NCBI GenBank assembly: GCA_034769895.1
Contig: CM068373.1
Span: 278,242,658 to 278,306,657, forward strand
Direction: 5' to 3'
DNA length: 64,000 bases
From: Magicicada septendecula
Lineage: Eukaryota; Arthropoda; Insecta; Hemiptera; Cicadidae
Shown: positions 11,800 through 23,098 of the stretch, piece after piece
Layout of the letters: every line of letters starts with the position of its first letter
Numbering within the stretch: the first letter of the stretch is position 1
The notes under the pieces: model-generated
What the model saw: the letters and a program-made list of their open reading frames with translations, nothing else
The model's database searches: none
Told to the model about the DNA's origin: nothing
Made by a program: the position numbers and the translations under genes

Positions 11800-12758
11800 T
11801 TGATGATTAATGTTGGATTTTCTGTTACTAACATACAATATATATCAATGAAGAATGACTATCAAGATCTATGGTACCAAGATTGTGGTGCCACTCAGCA
11901 CATGACTTTAAGGAATGACTGGTTGAAAAATTATACTGTTTTACAAGAACCAGAAAAAGTCATCTTGGAGATTCAACACTTATAGAAGGTGTTGGTGTCG
12001 GAGACATAGATTTGTTAGCTTATAATGGTCAAGATTGGTGTAACGTAACACTGAAAAATGTTTTGTATACACCAAAGATACCCTTTAACTTATTTTCCGT
12101 CACTAGTGCCTTAGACAAGGGTTATCGTCAGGAAGCAGACACAAATTGCTCGTATTTTTTTGATTCAGACACTGGTGAATTAACAGCCATGGCAAACAGA
12201 GATGGAAGATTGTTTAGAATGATGTTTCGCTATGAAAACTTAGAAAAGTGTATTGTTGCTATGTCAATTAAAAAGTGGCATGAAAAATTAGCACATCAGA
12301 ATATTAGTTATGTAAGAGACATTTTGAATAAAAATAATATAAAGTATGTAGACGATTGGGATGACTATGTGTGTGAAGGATGCGTTTATGGCAAACACCA
12401 TCGTCTCCCACATCCAAGAAATTTTGAAGTGGCAAAAGAGGTACTTGATGTAATTCATGTAGACTTGTGCGAAATGAATATAAATTCTTTTGGAGGAGCA
12501 AAATATTTTTTTATGCTCAAAGATGATTTCTCTCATTTTCGCACTGTCTATTTCTTAAAAACTAAAAATGAAACTTTTGAGAAATTGAAAATCTTCATGA
12601 CTTTAGTTGAGAATCAGTTTAGAAAGAAATTAAAAATGGAGATACTAAGAAATTTTGTGAAGAACTTGGAGTTTTCCACATTAAGTCGAACCCATACACT
12701 GCACTACAAAATGGTCGAATTGAGAGAGAGAGATGAGAACCATTATAGAATCTGCTAG
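11800..12758 (+). pseudogene. Copia protease and integrase N-terminal half, disrupted
   Basis: The first frame (11800-11985) carries the aspartic protease motif as DCGATQHMT; the usual Ser of DSGA is Cys. After a frameshift, 12012-12758 encodes the pre-integrase zinc-binding region (WHEKLAHQNISY with a paired CEGCVYGKHH) and the first catalytic Asp of integrase in VIHVDLCEMN, then FFMLKDDFSHF. The stretch that should carry the second catalytic Asp (the SDNG motif) is deleted near 12635. A 2-bp GA expansion in a GAGAGAGA run near 12723-12735 then shifts the frame. Integrase is therefore inactive. Confidence 0.85.
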
Positions 12759-13930
12759 ATCAGCTATACATGCAAGAAATCTAAATGAAAACTTATGGGC
12801 AGAAGCAATTAGTTATGCTACATTTACACTGAATCAGACTGGAACAAGTTCTGTGAAAGGTAAAAGTCCTGTGGATTTATGGTTTGGACGCAGAATTGAT
12901 GTAAATAAACTTAGAATCTTTGGATGTGATTATGTTTTCATTCAGGATTTTAAGAGAGCCAAAACACAGAAGAAATCAGAAAAAGGAATTTTCTTAGGAT
13001 ACAGTTTAGATTCAAGTAGTTACCGACTTTACTTAAGAGACAAAAATGAAGTTGTAACATTAGTAGATGTGATATTTGATGAAAAAGTAAACAGTAAGTC
13101 TAGTTGTACAGAAATTGAAGCTACCTTGTCAAATGAAGAAAAGGAATACATAGTGTCAAGTGAAGAAGAAAAATCCGATAGTGAAAGTGTTTATGAAAGC
13201 TCTTTGTCTGACAATAATATGCAAAATGAATGTCAAGAAAATCATTGTGTAAAGTGTTTTGAACGAGATCAAACTGTTTGTATTCAACCAGAGAAAAGAA
13301 GTCTTCGAAACAGGGCTACTTTAAGGATGCCAGCAATGATGGTAGATTATGTAGTTGAAGACAACAGAAACAAAAATGTAAATATGGCCATGATAGGTGA
13401 GGTAGAAGATATTTCCATTTTACAAGCACTACAGGATGAAAACTGGAAGAAAGCAATGTTATAAGAGTATGAATCTTTGATGAAGATGAGAACTTGGAAA
13501 CTAGTAAGTCTACCAAAAGAAGAGAAAGCTTTGATTTGTCGGTGAGTTTTATGCCAAAAACAAGATGGGCGATACAAAGCCAGGCTAGTTGCAAGAGGGT
13601 TTGAGCAAGAACAAGGAATCCATTATACTGAGACCTTCAGTCCTGTTGCCAAACATGCATCCTTTCGACGGATATTCAGCATTTCAGCCTCCGATGGAAT
13701 GCATCTGATGACTTTTGATGTGAAGACAGCGTTTTTACATGGATCTTTGGATGAGAAGATTTACATGTATCAACCGGTAGGCTCAGGTAGAGTTTGTGAG
13801 TTGCTCAAGAGTATATAAGGACTTAAACAGTCATCGAAAAATTGGAATGTGAAGTTCACAAACTACCTAAGGAAATTAAATTTTGTTTGTTCTGACGATG
13901 ATCCTATAATGGTGACAGAAGCATTATAAT
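12733..13930 (+). pseudogene. Copia integrase C-terminal part and RT, disrupted
   Basis: The frame from 12733 continues integrase (MRTIIESARSAIHARNLNEN, then KLRIFGCDYVF and KKSEKGIFLGY), an acidic linker, and the start of the copia RT, ending at TAA 13462-13464. RT continues in pieces with KARLVARGFEQEQGIHYTETFSPVAK and the catalytic FDVKTAFLHGSLDEKIYM near 13710-13770, interrupted by further stops at about 13543 and 13816. The polymerase motif appears as LFVDDN near 13935-13950 instead of the usual YVDD. Clearly a Ty1/copia polymerase, not functional as read. Confidence 0.85.
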
Positions 13931-13932
13931 TG

Positions 13933-14901
13933 TACTTTTTGTAGATGATAATGCTATTATAGGAAAAGAAAAACATAAAATGATAGATATACTAGATAAA
14001 CTTAACAAAGAATTTGAAATTACTTATAATTCTGGGTCAAACAAAAAATTAACTTACCTTGGCATGGAAATTGAAATTAGACATAAGGAAATTTTTGTAA
14101 GCCAACATCATTACACTGAAAAGATATTGAAAAGATTTAGAATGGAAGATTCAAATCAAAAGTCAACTCCAATGGAAATAGGTATGTTAACCGAAGAACA
14201 ACATTTTCATAATGATCAGCCACTCGATAAATCTGTCCCATATCGTGAGGCAATAGGCAGTTTACTTTACTTAGCTACAGTATCTAGGCCAGATATCAGC
14301 TTTCCAGTAAACTACCTAAGTAGATATTCAAACAATCCCATGGTACGGCACTGGAATATGGTAAAACATGTATTTCGATACTTGAAAGGCACTGTAAACT
14401 TTGGAATAAGTTTCAATGGAGATTCTGAACTCATTGCTTATTCAGATTCAGATTTTGGAGGAGACATTATCTCAAGACAGTCAACTACTGGAGTAATTAT
14501 TATGAGAGGCGGTCCTATTGTATGGTTCACCCAAAAGCAGGGACTTGTTGCTACATCAACTGCAGAGGCAGAATTTCGAGCTGCTGTTTCATCGCTTGAT
14601 GAAATTTGCTGGAAAAAGAGACTTGGTATCGGAACTTGTATATTTCAAGGATATTCCTACAAGGCTCTGTATAGATAATCAATCTGCAATTTTAATGTTA
14701 CAAAATACTACAGAAGGCAAAATAACAAAAGGGAAGAAGTACATTGACATTCCTAGAAAATTTATACAGCAACACATTGGAAATACTGTTTTTTTGGACA
14801 AAGTAAGCAGCGTTGACCAGTTGGCAGATATCTTGACAAAACCGTTGTCGAAGAAAGTATTTGAACGACTTAGAAATAAAATTATTATGGAGGAGTGTTA
14901 A
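13933..14901 (+). pseudogene. Copia RT C-terminal part and RNase H, one frameshift
   Basis: Begins with the FVDDN polymerase motif and continues through KKLTYLGMEIEI and the PYREAIGSLLYLATVSRPDI signature of copia polymerases. RNase H follows with its acidic residues in AYSDSDFGG, STAEAEFRA and, after a frameshift near 14620-14670, CIDNQSAI. The C-terminus VSSVDQLADILTKPL is a classic copia ending, stopping at 14899-14901 just inside the 3' LTR. Confidence 0.88.
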
Positions 14902-15105
14902 TAAATAATTATTTTATTACTTGAGTGTGTCGCCATCTATGTCGGTCGCATTGAGTTATGTATCCTAGATACCTACGTTTTATTTACAACATGTGCGGTT
15001 GTCATGAGTGATTTCTTGTATTGTTTAATGTACTAATAAATATCAATTCATTTAATTAGATCATTGTGTTTTATCAGTAATTGCTTCCTGGTAAATATAA
15101 TAACA
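14896..15105 (+). repeat. Copia 3' LTR
   Basis: 210 bp beginning TGTTAATAAATAATT after the purine tract GGAGGAG and ending AATAACA. Compared with the 5' LTR it lacks 2 bp and has one substitution around TTTACAACATGTGCGG. Confidence 0.92.
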
Positions 15106-15110
15106 ATAGG

Positions 15111-15570
15111 CCTATGGTTAAATACTGAAAGCGGTGATAACAATAATTCCTTACCCAGAAAAATATCAATTCTATTATTGATTATACCACTACAAACATT
15201 GCTTCTGTCCCCACGAGCAACTAGCATCACTGTTGGACGCAATGCGATCAATTCAGTGTTAAAGTCCATGTATTCAGATTCAACGCATTCTTCTCAATGT
15301 CTTCTGAAAGAGGAATCATTCCCTCATATTTTAATGCAGGAGATGGTAGACCTGTTGCTCAACGGGGTCTGGACAGAACAGAAGTATGATCCTATATACC
15401 ATCAATAAATGGACGTGCCTTGACTGCTCCTAAATTTTCATTGGAGTTTGTAAACATCACGTACGCTGAGGGCTAAAAGTCACTTTCTCACTGCGTGCAA
15501 CTTTATTCTCAAGACTTTCATTTGAAAGACACGTTTTCTTGAAGAATGAAAGCCATCAGATATTAAAGTT
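15111..15570. other. Gene-free stretch
   Basis: No supported feature. The 15064-15408 open frame begins inside the Copia LTR and looks fortuitous. Confidence 0.4.
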
Positions 15571-15574
15571 GAAA

Positions 15575-16330
15575 ATCATCATCATCATCTTTAAGGATTA
15601 AACCAAGGATGGCTTGTTCCGGTCTCAAATAGGTAAACATTAGAGCTGGTCACTCCAGCGCTTCCTCGGACGTCTCACATCTATCCGTCCCCTCGGCTTA
15701 TAGTTCCATAGTTGTTTGGGGATGCGGCAGTCATTCATTCGGCAAAGATGTTCCCACCAATTCATCCGATACTGGGCGATCCTGTCGAGTATACTCATAA
15801 TATTCAGTTTCTGCCGTATATCCGTGTTTCTTCTATGATCAGGGAGAGTATACCCTGCCACGTGACTGAGAAATCTCATTTCAGCCGCTTGGATACGACT
15901 GGCCTGGCCTTTCGTTAAAGTTCAATTCTCAGACACATAAAGAAGTGTGGGGAAAGCCATCATCTTGTAGAATTGTTGGCGTGTTCCTTTACTTGCTGAC
16001 TTAAGGGTTCCCTGATTGTCCCGCATATAAGGTTGAACTTATGCAACTTATTCACAACGTCGTTCCTTGTATTATAAGACACACTGTAGCCCAGGTATTC
16101 AAAACTGCTAACTTGTTCCAGGACAGTACCATCTATAACAATTTTTGCCCGTACGGGATCAGTTCCACGAAAAGCCATCACCCTGGTTGGATATTTGCAA
16201 TCCAGAGTCTTTGCAGATTTGATTTAACAAATGTATACCAATCTGCAATCTGTTTTCAGAGTCCGACAGAATAGCCTGATCGTCCGCAAACAACAAAGTG
16301 TCAATTGTAGTGACCAATCATAAAATGTTC
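15575..16330 (-). pseudogene. LINE RT C-terminal fragment, family L1
   Basis: Minus-strand frames encode LEQVSSFEYLGYSVSY and VVNKLHKFNLICGTI (RT thumb), then, after a frameshift, AEMRFLSHVAGYTL-type sequence, HLCRMNDCRIPKQLWNYKPR and RPRKRWSDQ. This is the RT C-terminus of the common arthropod non-LTR 'endonuclease-reverse transcriptase' type. The 3' tail is CATCATCATCAT read on the plus strand. It is the same family as 59005-60110, in the opposite orientation; an upstream scrap at 16270-16330 matches 59320-59380 there. Confidence 0.8.
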
Positions 16331-18333
16331 TGGAAGACACATCTGCCAGTTTTGTGTGATATCGGCAATATATAAATTAACGATAGACTATAAATTAAAT
16401 TTGAAAATTTTTTCGGTTTTTACAGATTCCGAGGTAAATCTTGGACTAATTTCAGTCATAAGTGATGCACTTTGACTAACAATATACAATCAATCATACT
16501 TCTGAATGGATCAGCTCATCAACTTATCAGCTGTTGATTGCACAAACGGCATGAGTCATTGCCGTGTCTAGTGTCAGGTTGAAATGTATAAATGTGGCAA
16601 CGTTGCGTTTGAGGCCAAAGCGGCAGTTGAATGGAGTGTGATATGTATCGTGTGAGCGGCTAACTTTTAGTAAAATTTATAGGTTGTTGTTAGTGACGAT
16701 TTTTGTAGTCCAGTAGTGCTGTTTAATATTATAGTTTGTAATACTACAGTGTTATTAGTGCTGTTGTGTGTGTGTGTGTTATTTTTTTAATAACTTGATT
16801 TCAAACAAGTGTTGATACACCCACGTACTTATTGAAATATACCTTAAACTAAAATTTGCACACGTTTATAAAGCTCAACTAGGATAGGTGCTTAGAATTT
16901 GTAACTTACAGTAACCTTCCGAAATTAATTTATAACTAAACGTTAGTCGACGGAAATAATAGATTGTACATAATTCAATTAGTGTAGGTTTGTCAGTGAT
17001 AATGCCAGTTGTGTTGTGTTCCTGGTTGTAAAAGTAATTAACAAATCCATTGCTTTTACGTTGTTGTGTGTGTAAGGCATATATTTTGTTTTTACAAAAT
17101 TTTCGACTTTTGTTTTTGTTGACAGTAATGAATATTTATGGGGCACAAGTCTTATGATTAAATGTGTTCTAAGACATCCTGAATGTCATTTCTCTACCGA
17201 AAGTAAATAAAAATAGAATACGCAATACGTATAATAAAAGTGCAACATTGATTTTTCATTTATTGCTATTGTCTGAATCTGAATGTAGTGCATTACTAGT
17301 TTCATCATCTCAAAAGTAAAGGATGAATAATGTTAAGTAGGCCTATAAGCATTGTGTAATAAAATATCTAAAGTTAACATGTTAGATATTGATTTAATTT
17401 TGTAGCATTACTAAAATCATGAGTATTTATAGCTAAACCTAAATTATAGGTCTGTGCACACATAGTACTATACGTTTAAATTGAAGAAATAACTGAATTA
17501 GTATTAGGCCTAATGAATTAATTTTGTTAGAGTAATTGAATTAATATCATTTGAATTAGTTAATTACTATACTTCTTAAAAAAATATCAAAAAGTATGTT
17601 ACATAATAAAATTTTAATTTTCAAAAACAAATAATTATAAAACTGCTGGTAACCGGTAATTAAAAATGAGGCGATTTGATTATTGAAATACATAAATTAA
17701 GAGATCGTCTAGTCGGCCTCAAAGATTAGCTTGTTCCAGTGTTGCCACGTTTAACATTTTGGCCTTTTACTAGAGTCGCCCATGCTCGAGTCCTTTCTAT
17801 AGGCTACCTACAGTCACAAATGACTACATCACTGCCAAGCTTACGTGCATTCAGAATGATGCCTTTTTTAACCTAAACGATGTATCGGACTTTTAGTTAA
17901 CTCTGTTTCGTAAAAATTGTGACTCATGCCCCTTGTGAAAGCATCGATTTAATTTTTAATATGGATTGATATCGCAAAATATACACACACGCCCGCGCGC
18001 GCGCGCACGGATTACATTTATAAAGATACTTCAATAGTCATATTATTAAACCTACTACAGACAGACATGTTCGGGCTCGGGCGGTTCCCAATGATCCTAA
18101 TTATTGTTATGAATGTCCTTTGTAATCTGAATCCGTCGGTAAATAAACAGCGCCCTACATTTCATTATTTACAGCTTAGAACTGCGTTTGATTTAGATTC
18201 TCTTATTATCCGTCAGCACAAGCTAAATCCATTTGCAGATAATGAAACCGTTTTAATTAAGTCACCTGCCACTCACCTCCGCACATATAGCGTAGTTATT
18301 GCTGTCGCTCCACGTTCGTCACATTCTGTCGTC

Positions 18334-18429
<96 letters not shown>

Positions 18430-18578
18430 TTTGTGAACTATCAATGTAAATGCGTATTGTGTTTTGTGTAATACTCCCATGGCCAAAAGGATGACAGCCG
18501 TCATCAAATCAAAGCAACTAAATTCAGCCGTAATTAATTTTTTTTATGTCGCATCAGTTTAGTTACGTTCTTGATATA
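16331..18578. other. Gene-free AT-rich stretch with possible core promoter
   Basis: No coding sequence recognised. TATAAATG at about 16587 is followed some 35 bp later by GGCAGTTG, a weak TATA-initiator arrangement. A (CG)n run lies at about 17990-18007. Confidence 0.3.
18337..18427. repeat. (TCTG)n(CT)n microsatellite
   Basis: TCTG units followed by a long CT run, interrupted once by GT. Confidence 0.95.
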
Positions 18579-19143
18579 CAGGGTGTCCCGGGAGGAGAGG
18601 GAAATAATTTGAGAAATGGTTCTATAGTATAAAAGAAGAAAAAAAGTTCATATAAACATATGTCCGGAAACGCTTTGTAAGCGAGTTACGGCTAGCGAAA
18701 GATTTCGCCCGGATTTCGCCGTATTAACACCTAACACGTTTTTTTTAGGTTAGAAGTACAATAACTTTGTTAAATGATTAATAAATGCATAAAAGTTAAA
18801 AACAAAACGTGTAAAGAATTTAATTCTGAGAAAAATGGTGTAAATAAAGTCAATAAAAATCAACAAAAAATTCCAATTTTGGTTAAAAACAATACAATAC
18901 GTTTTTAGGCAAAGATTTTTCTGTTTTACGTCGGATATCATGAAAGTTATGGGAGATACAGTTCTGCGACCTGTTTTATTCGCTTTTTCAGGTCAAAAAC
19001 CATAAGAAACAACAGAATTCGCCCCTTAATTTACCTTTCCAGAATTTCAGAAAGTCTTCATTTACCCGGGGGAACCGAAACCCGGGCGAAATCTTTCGCT
19101 AGCCGTAACTCGCTTACAAAGCGTTTCCGGACATATGTTTATA

Positions 19144-20457
19144 CAGGGTCCGCCAGTGAAGCGGGAAATTTTAAAAGTCCACTAGTTCATTTTCTACTCA
19201 CGAGAGGGCGTGGAGGTTTTCGATTGTTGTTTTACATTTAATGCCTTTGTTAAACATGGAGCAGTGGTCCGGTGCACAGCGTGCTTTCTGCGTAAAATCG
19301 TTTTATAAGAATGGTGACTGTGTGACTTCTGTACATCGATTGTTTCGTAATCATTTCAATATTCCACGACATGGAAGAGTGCCGTCCGCTCATGCAATTA
19401 TGTCATGGGTGAAAAAGTTTGAAGAAACTGGTTCCACATTAAACTTAAAGCATAGAGGAGCAACAAGGTCTGTAAGAACAGAGGAAAACATTGAAACAGT
19501 TCGAGTAGCATTGACGCGTAGTCCACAACGTTCTGCAATGAAACATGCATCCGCACTAAACATTAGTGACACATCGTTACGACGAATTTTGCATAAAGGC
19601 TTATGTTTTCATCCTTACAAAATTCAAGTAATCCAGGAGTTGAAAGATGGCGATATGCTGGCTCGCAGGATTTTCAGCGAAGAAATATTGCGACGTCTAA
19701 ATGATGACGAAAACTTTATTCACCGCATGTTTATGTCAGATGAAGCACATTTTCATTTGAATGGATATGTAAACAAACAAAATAGTCGATATTGGAATGA
19801 TGAAAACCCAGGTGAGTTGCATGAAAAACCATTACATAGTCCGAAAGTTACGGTGTGGTGTGCAGTTTCATCATCTGGCATTATTGGGCCATATTTTTTC
19901 CAAGACGATAGAGGAAACACCACAACTGTCAATGCAGACCGCTACACACACATGGTCAGAACATTTTTGATGCATCAGCTCCCTAGGTTTCCGGAAATTA
20001 ATTTTTTCCAGCAGGATGCTGCCACAAGTCATACTGCTCGTGTGTCCATGGTTGCTTTAAGAGAACTCTTCCCGGACGGACTCATATCCAGATATGGCGA
20101 CATCTCGTGGCCTGCAAGATCCCCAGATTTGTCCGCACGCGGCTTTTTTCTTTGGGGATTTTTGAAGAGCAGGGTGTACATTGATAGACCGCACACTATA
20201 CCGGAATTAAAAACGAATATCAGACAAGAAATTGCACGGATTCAACCTGACCTGCTTCGTTGAGTGATGGAAAATTTTCGGTCAAGATGAGAAGAATGTT
20301 TACACAGAAATGGCTCTCAATTGAGCGGCGTTATTTCTAAAAAGTAAAATAATGGCATACTTTACTCAACTCAAATCTGTAAAAAAAAATTCTGATAATA
20401 AATGTTTCATTAAAAAATTGGGTACTTTTAATTTTCCCGCTTCACTGGCGGACCCTG
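19144..20457 (+). mobile_element. Tc1/mariner-type element, 1314 bp, nested
   Basis: Terminal inverted repeats CAGGGTCCGCCAGTGAAGCG are identical for about 25 bp at both ends and nearly so beyond. TA dinucleotides flank it (19142-19143, 20458-20459). It sits inside the right inverted repeat of the 18579-20531 element and encodes one nearly intact transposase. Confidence 0.92.
19241..20263 (+). CDS. Tc1/mariner-superfamily transposase, nearly intact, premature stop
   Basis: 340 codons; the family usually begins M-x-W, so ATG 19256 (MEQWSGAQRAFCVKSFYKNG) is the likelier start. The N-terminal helix-turn-helix region includes VPSAHAIMSWVKKFEETGS and a second helical domain ending SLRRILHKGL. The catalytic triad is Asp167 (MSDEAHF), Asp259 (FFQQDAATSHT) and Asp296 (WPARSPDLSA), a DDD type with 36 residues between the last two by my count. 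SPKVTVWCAVSS is also conserved. Translation stops at TGA 20261 where relatives have Arg; homologous sequence continues to TAA 20347 with another TGA at 20288, both consistent with CpG-type decay of CGA. The last about 27 residues are therefore missing, though the catalytic core is whole. Confidence 0.9.
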   Translation: MPLLNMEQWSGAQRAFCVKSFYKNGDCVTSVHRLFRNHFNIPRHGRVPSAHAIMSWVKKFEETGSTLNLKHRGATRSVRTEENIETVRVALTRSPQRSAMKHASALNISDTSLRRILHKGLCFHPYKIQVIQELKDGDMLARRIFSEEILRRLNDDENFIHRMFMSDEAHFHLNGYVNKQNSRYWNDENPGELHEKPLHSPKVTVWCAVSSSGIIGPYFFQDDRGNTTTVNADRYTHMVRTFLMHQLPRFPEINFFQQDAATSHTARVSMVALRELFPDGLISRYGDISWPARSPDLSARGFFLWGFLKSRVYIDRPHTIPELKTNIRQEIARIQPDLLR

Positions 20458-20531
20458 TATAAACTTTTTTTCTTATTTTACACTATAGAACCATTTCTCA
20501 AATTATTTCTCTCTTCTCCCGGGACACCCTG

Positions 20532-21610
20532 TATGTTTCTGCGCATTATTAAACGATCGCTACATTGACAGCAAACTAAGGGCGACTCAACGAGTTGTCT
20601 CCATCGAAGGTGATAAGTTGCGGTTAATGAATACTAATTGTGGCAACATGGAGACTAAACTGTAATCTCATGTAACTAACGGTGCAGTCTGACTGGTGTA
20701 CAGAGACAGAAGTGCCGCGTAACTAAGAACACATCGTTACATCAAAAACTGCCGATTGTTATCCTCTTGGATGAGGCGGGTGTTACTCATTGTATTTTTC
20801 GTCAAAACATCGTCTGTCGCTTCTCATTGGTACCCTGCGGATCGTCACTGGTAATTCGTTTATTCAACTTTCCTGTTGGCTAGCATTTATGTTCTGAGAT
20901 TCAATTTTAATGTCGATTTTTCCTGTTCTTAGATTAGAATGAATGCAATCCAAGTAACAATATTTTTGGTTCAAACAAACAAAGACTGAAGCAAAACAAA
21001 GAGCATACGGAAAATTTCAATATTTTAGCACGACTGATAACAATGTTAGCAAAGCCTTCAGTCTTTCCAGATTTAATCCATCACTTTAGTTTTTCCGATA
21101 CATCTTTATCTCGAAGTCTTTTCCTTCAGATATTGACGAGAAAAACCAAGTTCACTGCTTCCAAGGCTCCCATCTCTTAAGGAATAAGCTCTCACTGGAA
21201 GGCAAAACAATTGACCAAAGCAATATCTTTAGATTGCCCGGCCCTGACGTATCCTATCAAAAGTGAAGTTGATATTGATAATCAAAAAAATGAGAAATTT
21301 AACCTCACGTTCCGCAAAATGAAAGAAAGGGGACGATATTAAAGATGTATAAAAATGTGTCTGTCGCATGTGAGTTATACGATAGCGAAAGGTAGGGCCT
21401 AGAACGTGTAGCCGAGTGCATTCGGCCTTTCGCAAGGTTTCGACGGTCATTGTTCGTAAATTAAAAATGAGCGAGTTGTGGGGAGCTTTGGATTTATAAT
21501 TTAAAAACAGAAATCGAAGAATGTGTGGAAAGACGGAAGGACAACGTGGTTGTAATAAATCCGATTTTATAGACCCAGAAGGACAAGAAATATTAGCAGG
21601 CCGGAAATAT
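20532..21610. other. Gene-free stretch
   Basis: A 131-codon minus-strand frame at 21229-21624 has no family resemblance and no supporting context. Nothing else supported. Confidence 0.4.
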
Positions 21611-21910
21611 TGTGGGTCAATCAATGCGTCGCAACGGACCTAACAGTCCAATTCAATAGACCTAATGTTTGTGGGGGGGGGGAGAAAAAGAAGAACCAGG
21701 AGAAGAAAAATCGACCAATCGTTGAGTTCCGATGGACCTAACGGGATAATTCATCAGACCTAATCCCTGCGAGAGAGAAGAACAAGAAGAAGAAGAAGAA
21801 GAAGGAGAAGAAGCAAGAAATAAAACGGATCAATCATTGAGTCGCAACGGACCTACAGTTTGATTCATCAGACCTAATGCTTGTGAGGGGAGAAGAAGAA
21901 GAAAAACAAC
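21611..21910. repeat. Minisatellite, three degenerate units of about 105-115 bp
   Basis: Each unit contains TCAATCA or CCAATCG, GAGT or GCGT, CGCAACGGACCTA, CATCAGACCTAAT and a purine-rich GAAGAAGAA tract. Units begin at about 21611, 21713 and 21827. Confidence 0.75.
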
Positions 21911-22377
21911 AACAAATAAGGAAAGACAGAAAATAGAGAATCGGTTGTGGAATAAAATGTTTTGTCTAACGTGATGTCAGCTAATTATTCCACGTAGACA
22001 ATAAGTTAGATCACAAATTCGTCTCTCCATTACGGAATCGCTATACTTAATCGCTATAAACAATCTATCTTAAAACAGTAAATCAATTAGCTAAAAATAC
22101 AAAAAAGTAAATTACGTTTCATACCATGCGTCACTGACAGAATAGTACCCTTTTATTTGAGAAACTCTAAAGCCAAAAATGTTACTGATAGAAGAGGAAT
22201 GTCTGTGTTTCGTATATGTGTTCATGTGTGTGTGTGCGTGTTCCACTAATTGTGTCAAACATAATGGCAAGGGCGTTGGCAGTTTCCTGATTGAACGAAC
22301 AGACAGCAGACACATCGGCCCCGCACACACTGTAATATAAAACCCATAAATTAAGGCAGCAAGAAACATATCTTTTC

Positions 22378-22847
22378 GTTAGTCCAGTTTTATTAATTTT
22401 TTTTATCGGCCATCTAAGGACCACATGCCAATTTAAATTCTTTATTCTTTGTTCTTTTCTTTTTCCCAATATTTTTTCAGCTTTTCACAGTGTCTCTTCT
22501 TCCTGTCTACAGTCCACTTTGAACCTGCGTTTTCCTCTCTCCTACCCTGGACTTCTTCCATTTTTAACACTTTTGCCTGAAAAACCTCTCTTTCAATTGC
22601 TTCTTCTGCGTGTATATTATTTTTTTTCTAAATACTTTTGGACTTCTTCAATCCAACTTGATGTTGACTTCTTCCCCCACAGATATCTGGAGATCTGCTT
22701 TGTTAACCTATTGTCGTCAATTCTACATAAACGTCCAAAAAAATATTATTCTATCTATAATCTATCAAAAACGTCTTCTTTCTATCATTGTTTCTGTTAT
22801 ATTTTCTATACTTTGATACATTTCATGTTAGTCCAGTTTTATTAATT
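22378..22847. repeat. 21-bp target-site duplication flanking a LINE
   Basis: The same 21 bp, beginning GTTAGTCCAG and ending TTTATTAATT, occurs at 22378-22398 and 22827-22847, immediately bordering the LINE fragment. This length is typical of target-primed reverse transcription. Confidence 0.8.
22399..22826 (-). mobile_element. 5'-truncated LINE insertion
   Basis: The minus strand encodes GRLCRIDDNRLTKQISRYLW, then KSTSSWIEEVQKYLEKK, matching the C-terminal region of arthropod LINE reverse transcriptases (conserved RIDDNRLTKQ). The body is 428 bp, bordered by the 21-bp duplication, and its 3' end (plus-strand left side) is an A-rich run on the minus strand. This is a clean 5'-truncated retrotransposition event. 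Confidence 0.78.
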
Positions 22848-23098
22848 GTTTATATCATTTGGAGATGTATCGAATAGTTTGTTTTTCCTTTACAATTAGC
22901 TCGTGTGACGTGTTATCACAGTGTGTCATTTTTTTCAAATTCCAGTCCTCACGTTTGCGCTCGTAATTGTAATAGTTAAGACTTGATTCATATTACAACA
23001 ATATTGTTTTCTAATTTCTTTAAAAGGCGTCAGTGATGGCTTATTGACATTAAGCATACTAGATGGATGGACTTCTTCCATCACTGCCTTTTTTATAT

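Larger units (their letters stand above)
10570..15105 (+). mobile_element. Full-length Copia-type LTR retrotransposon, coding-defective
   Basis: Complete structure of about 4.5 kb: 5' LTR, primer-binding site, gag, protease, integrase, RT and RNase H in the Ty1/copia order (integrase before RT), short polypurine tract GGAGGAG, 3' LTR. Flanking 5-bp duplications nearly match. Several stops and frameshifts break gag and pol, yet the LTRs differ by one substitution and one 2-bp indel, so insertion was recent. The most likely reading is an already defective copy mobilised by proteins made elsewhere. Confidence 0.9.
18579..20531. mobile_element. Non-autonomous DNA element with about 134-bp inverted repeats, split by a nested insertion
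   Basis: Outer ends read CAGGGTGTCCCGGGAG on both sides, each flanked by TA. The left arm (18579 to about 18712) matches the right arm inverted: 20531-20458 continuing in 19143-19083 once the inner element is removed. Without the insert the element is about 640 bp and has no transposase. TA flanks and CAGGG termini suggest the Tc1/mariner superfamily. Confidence 0.85.

Noticed and set aside
21229-21624. 131-codon minus-strand frame
   Set aside because: No recognisable domain, overlaps the minisatellite edge, and composition is unremarkable.
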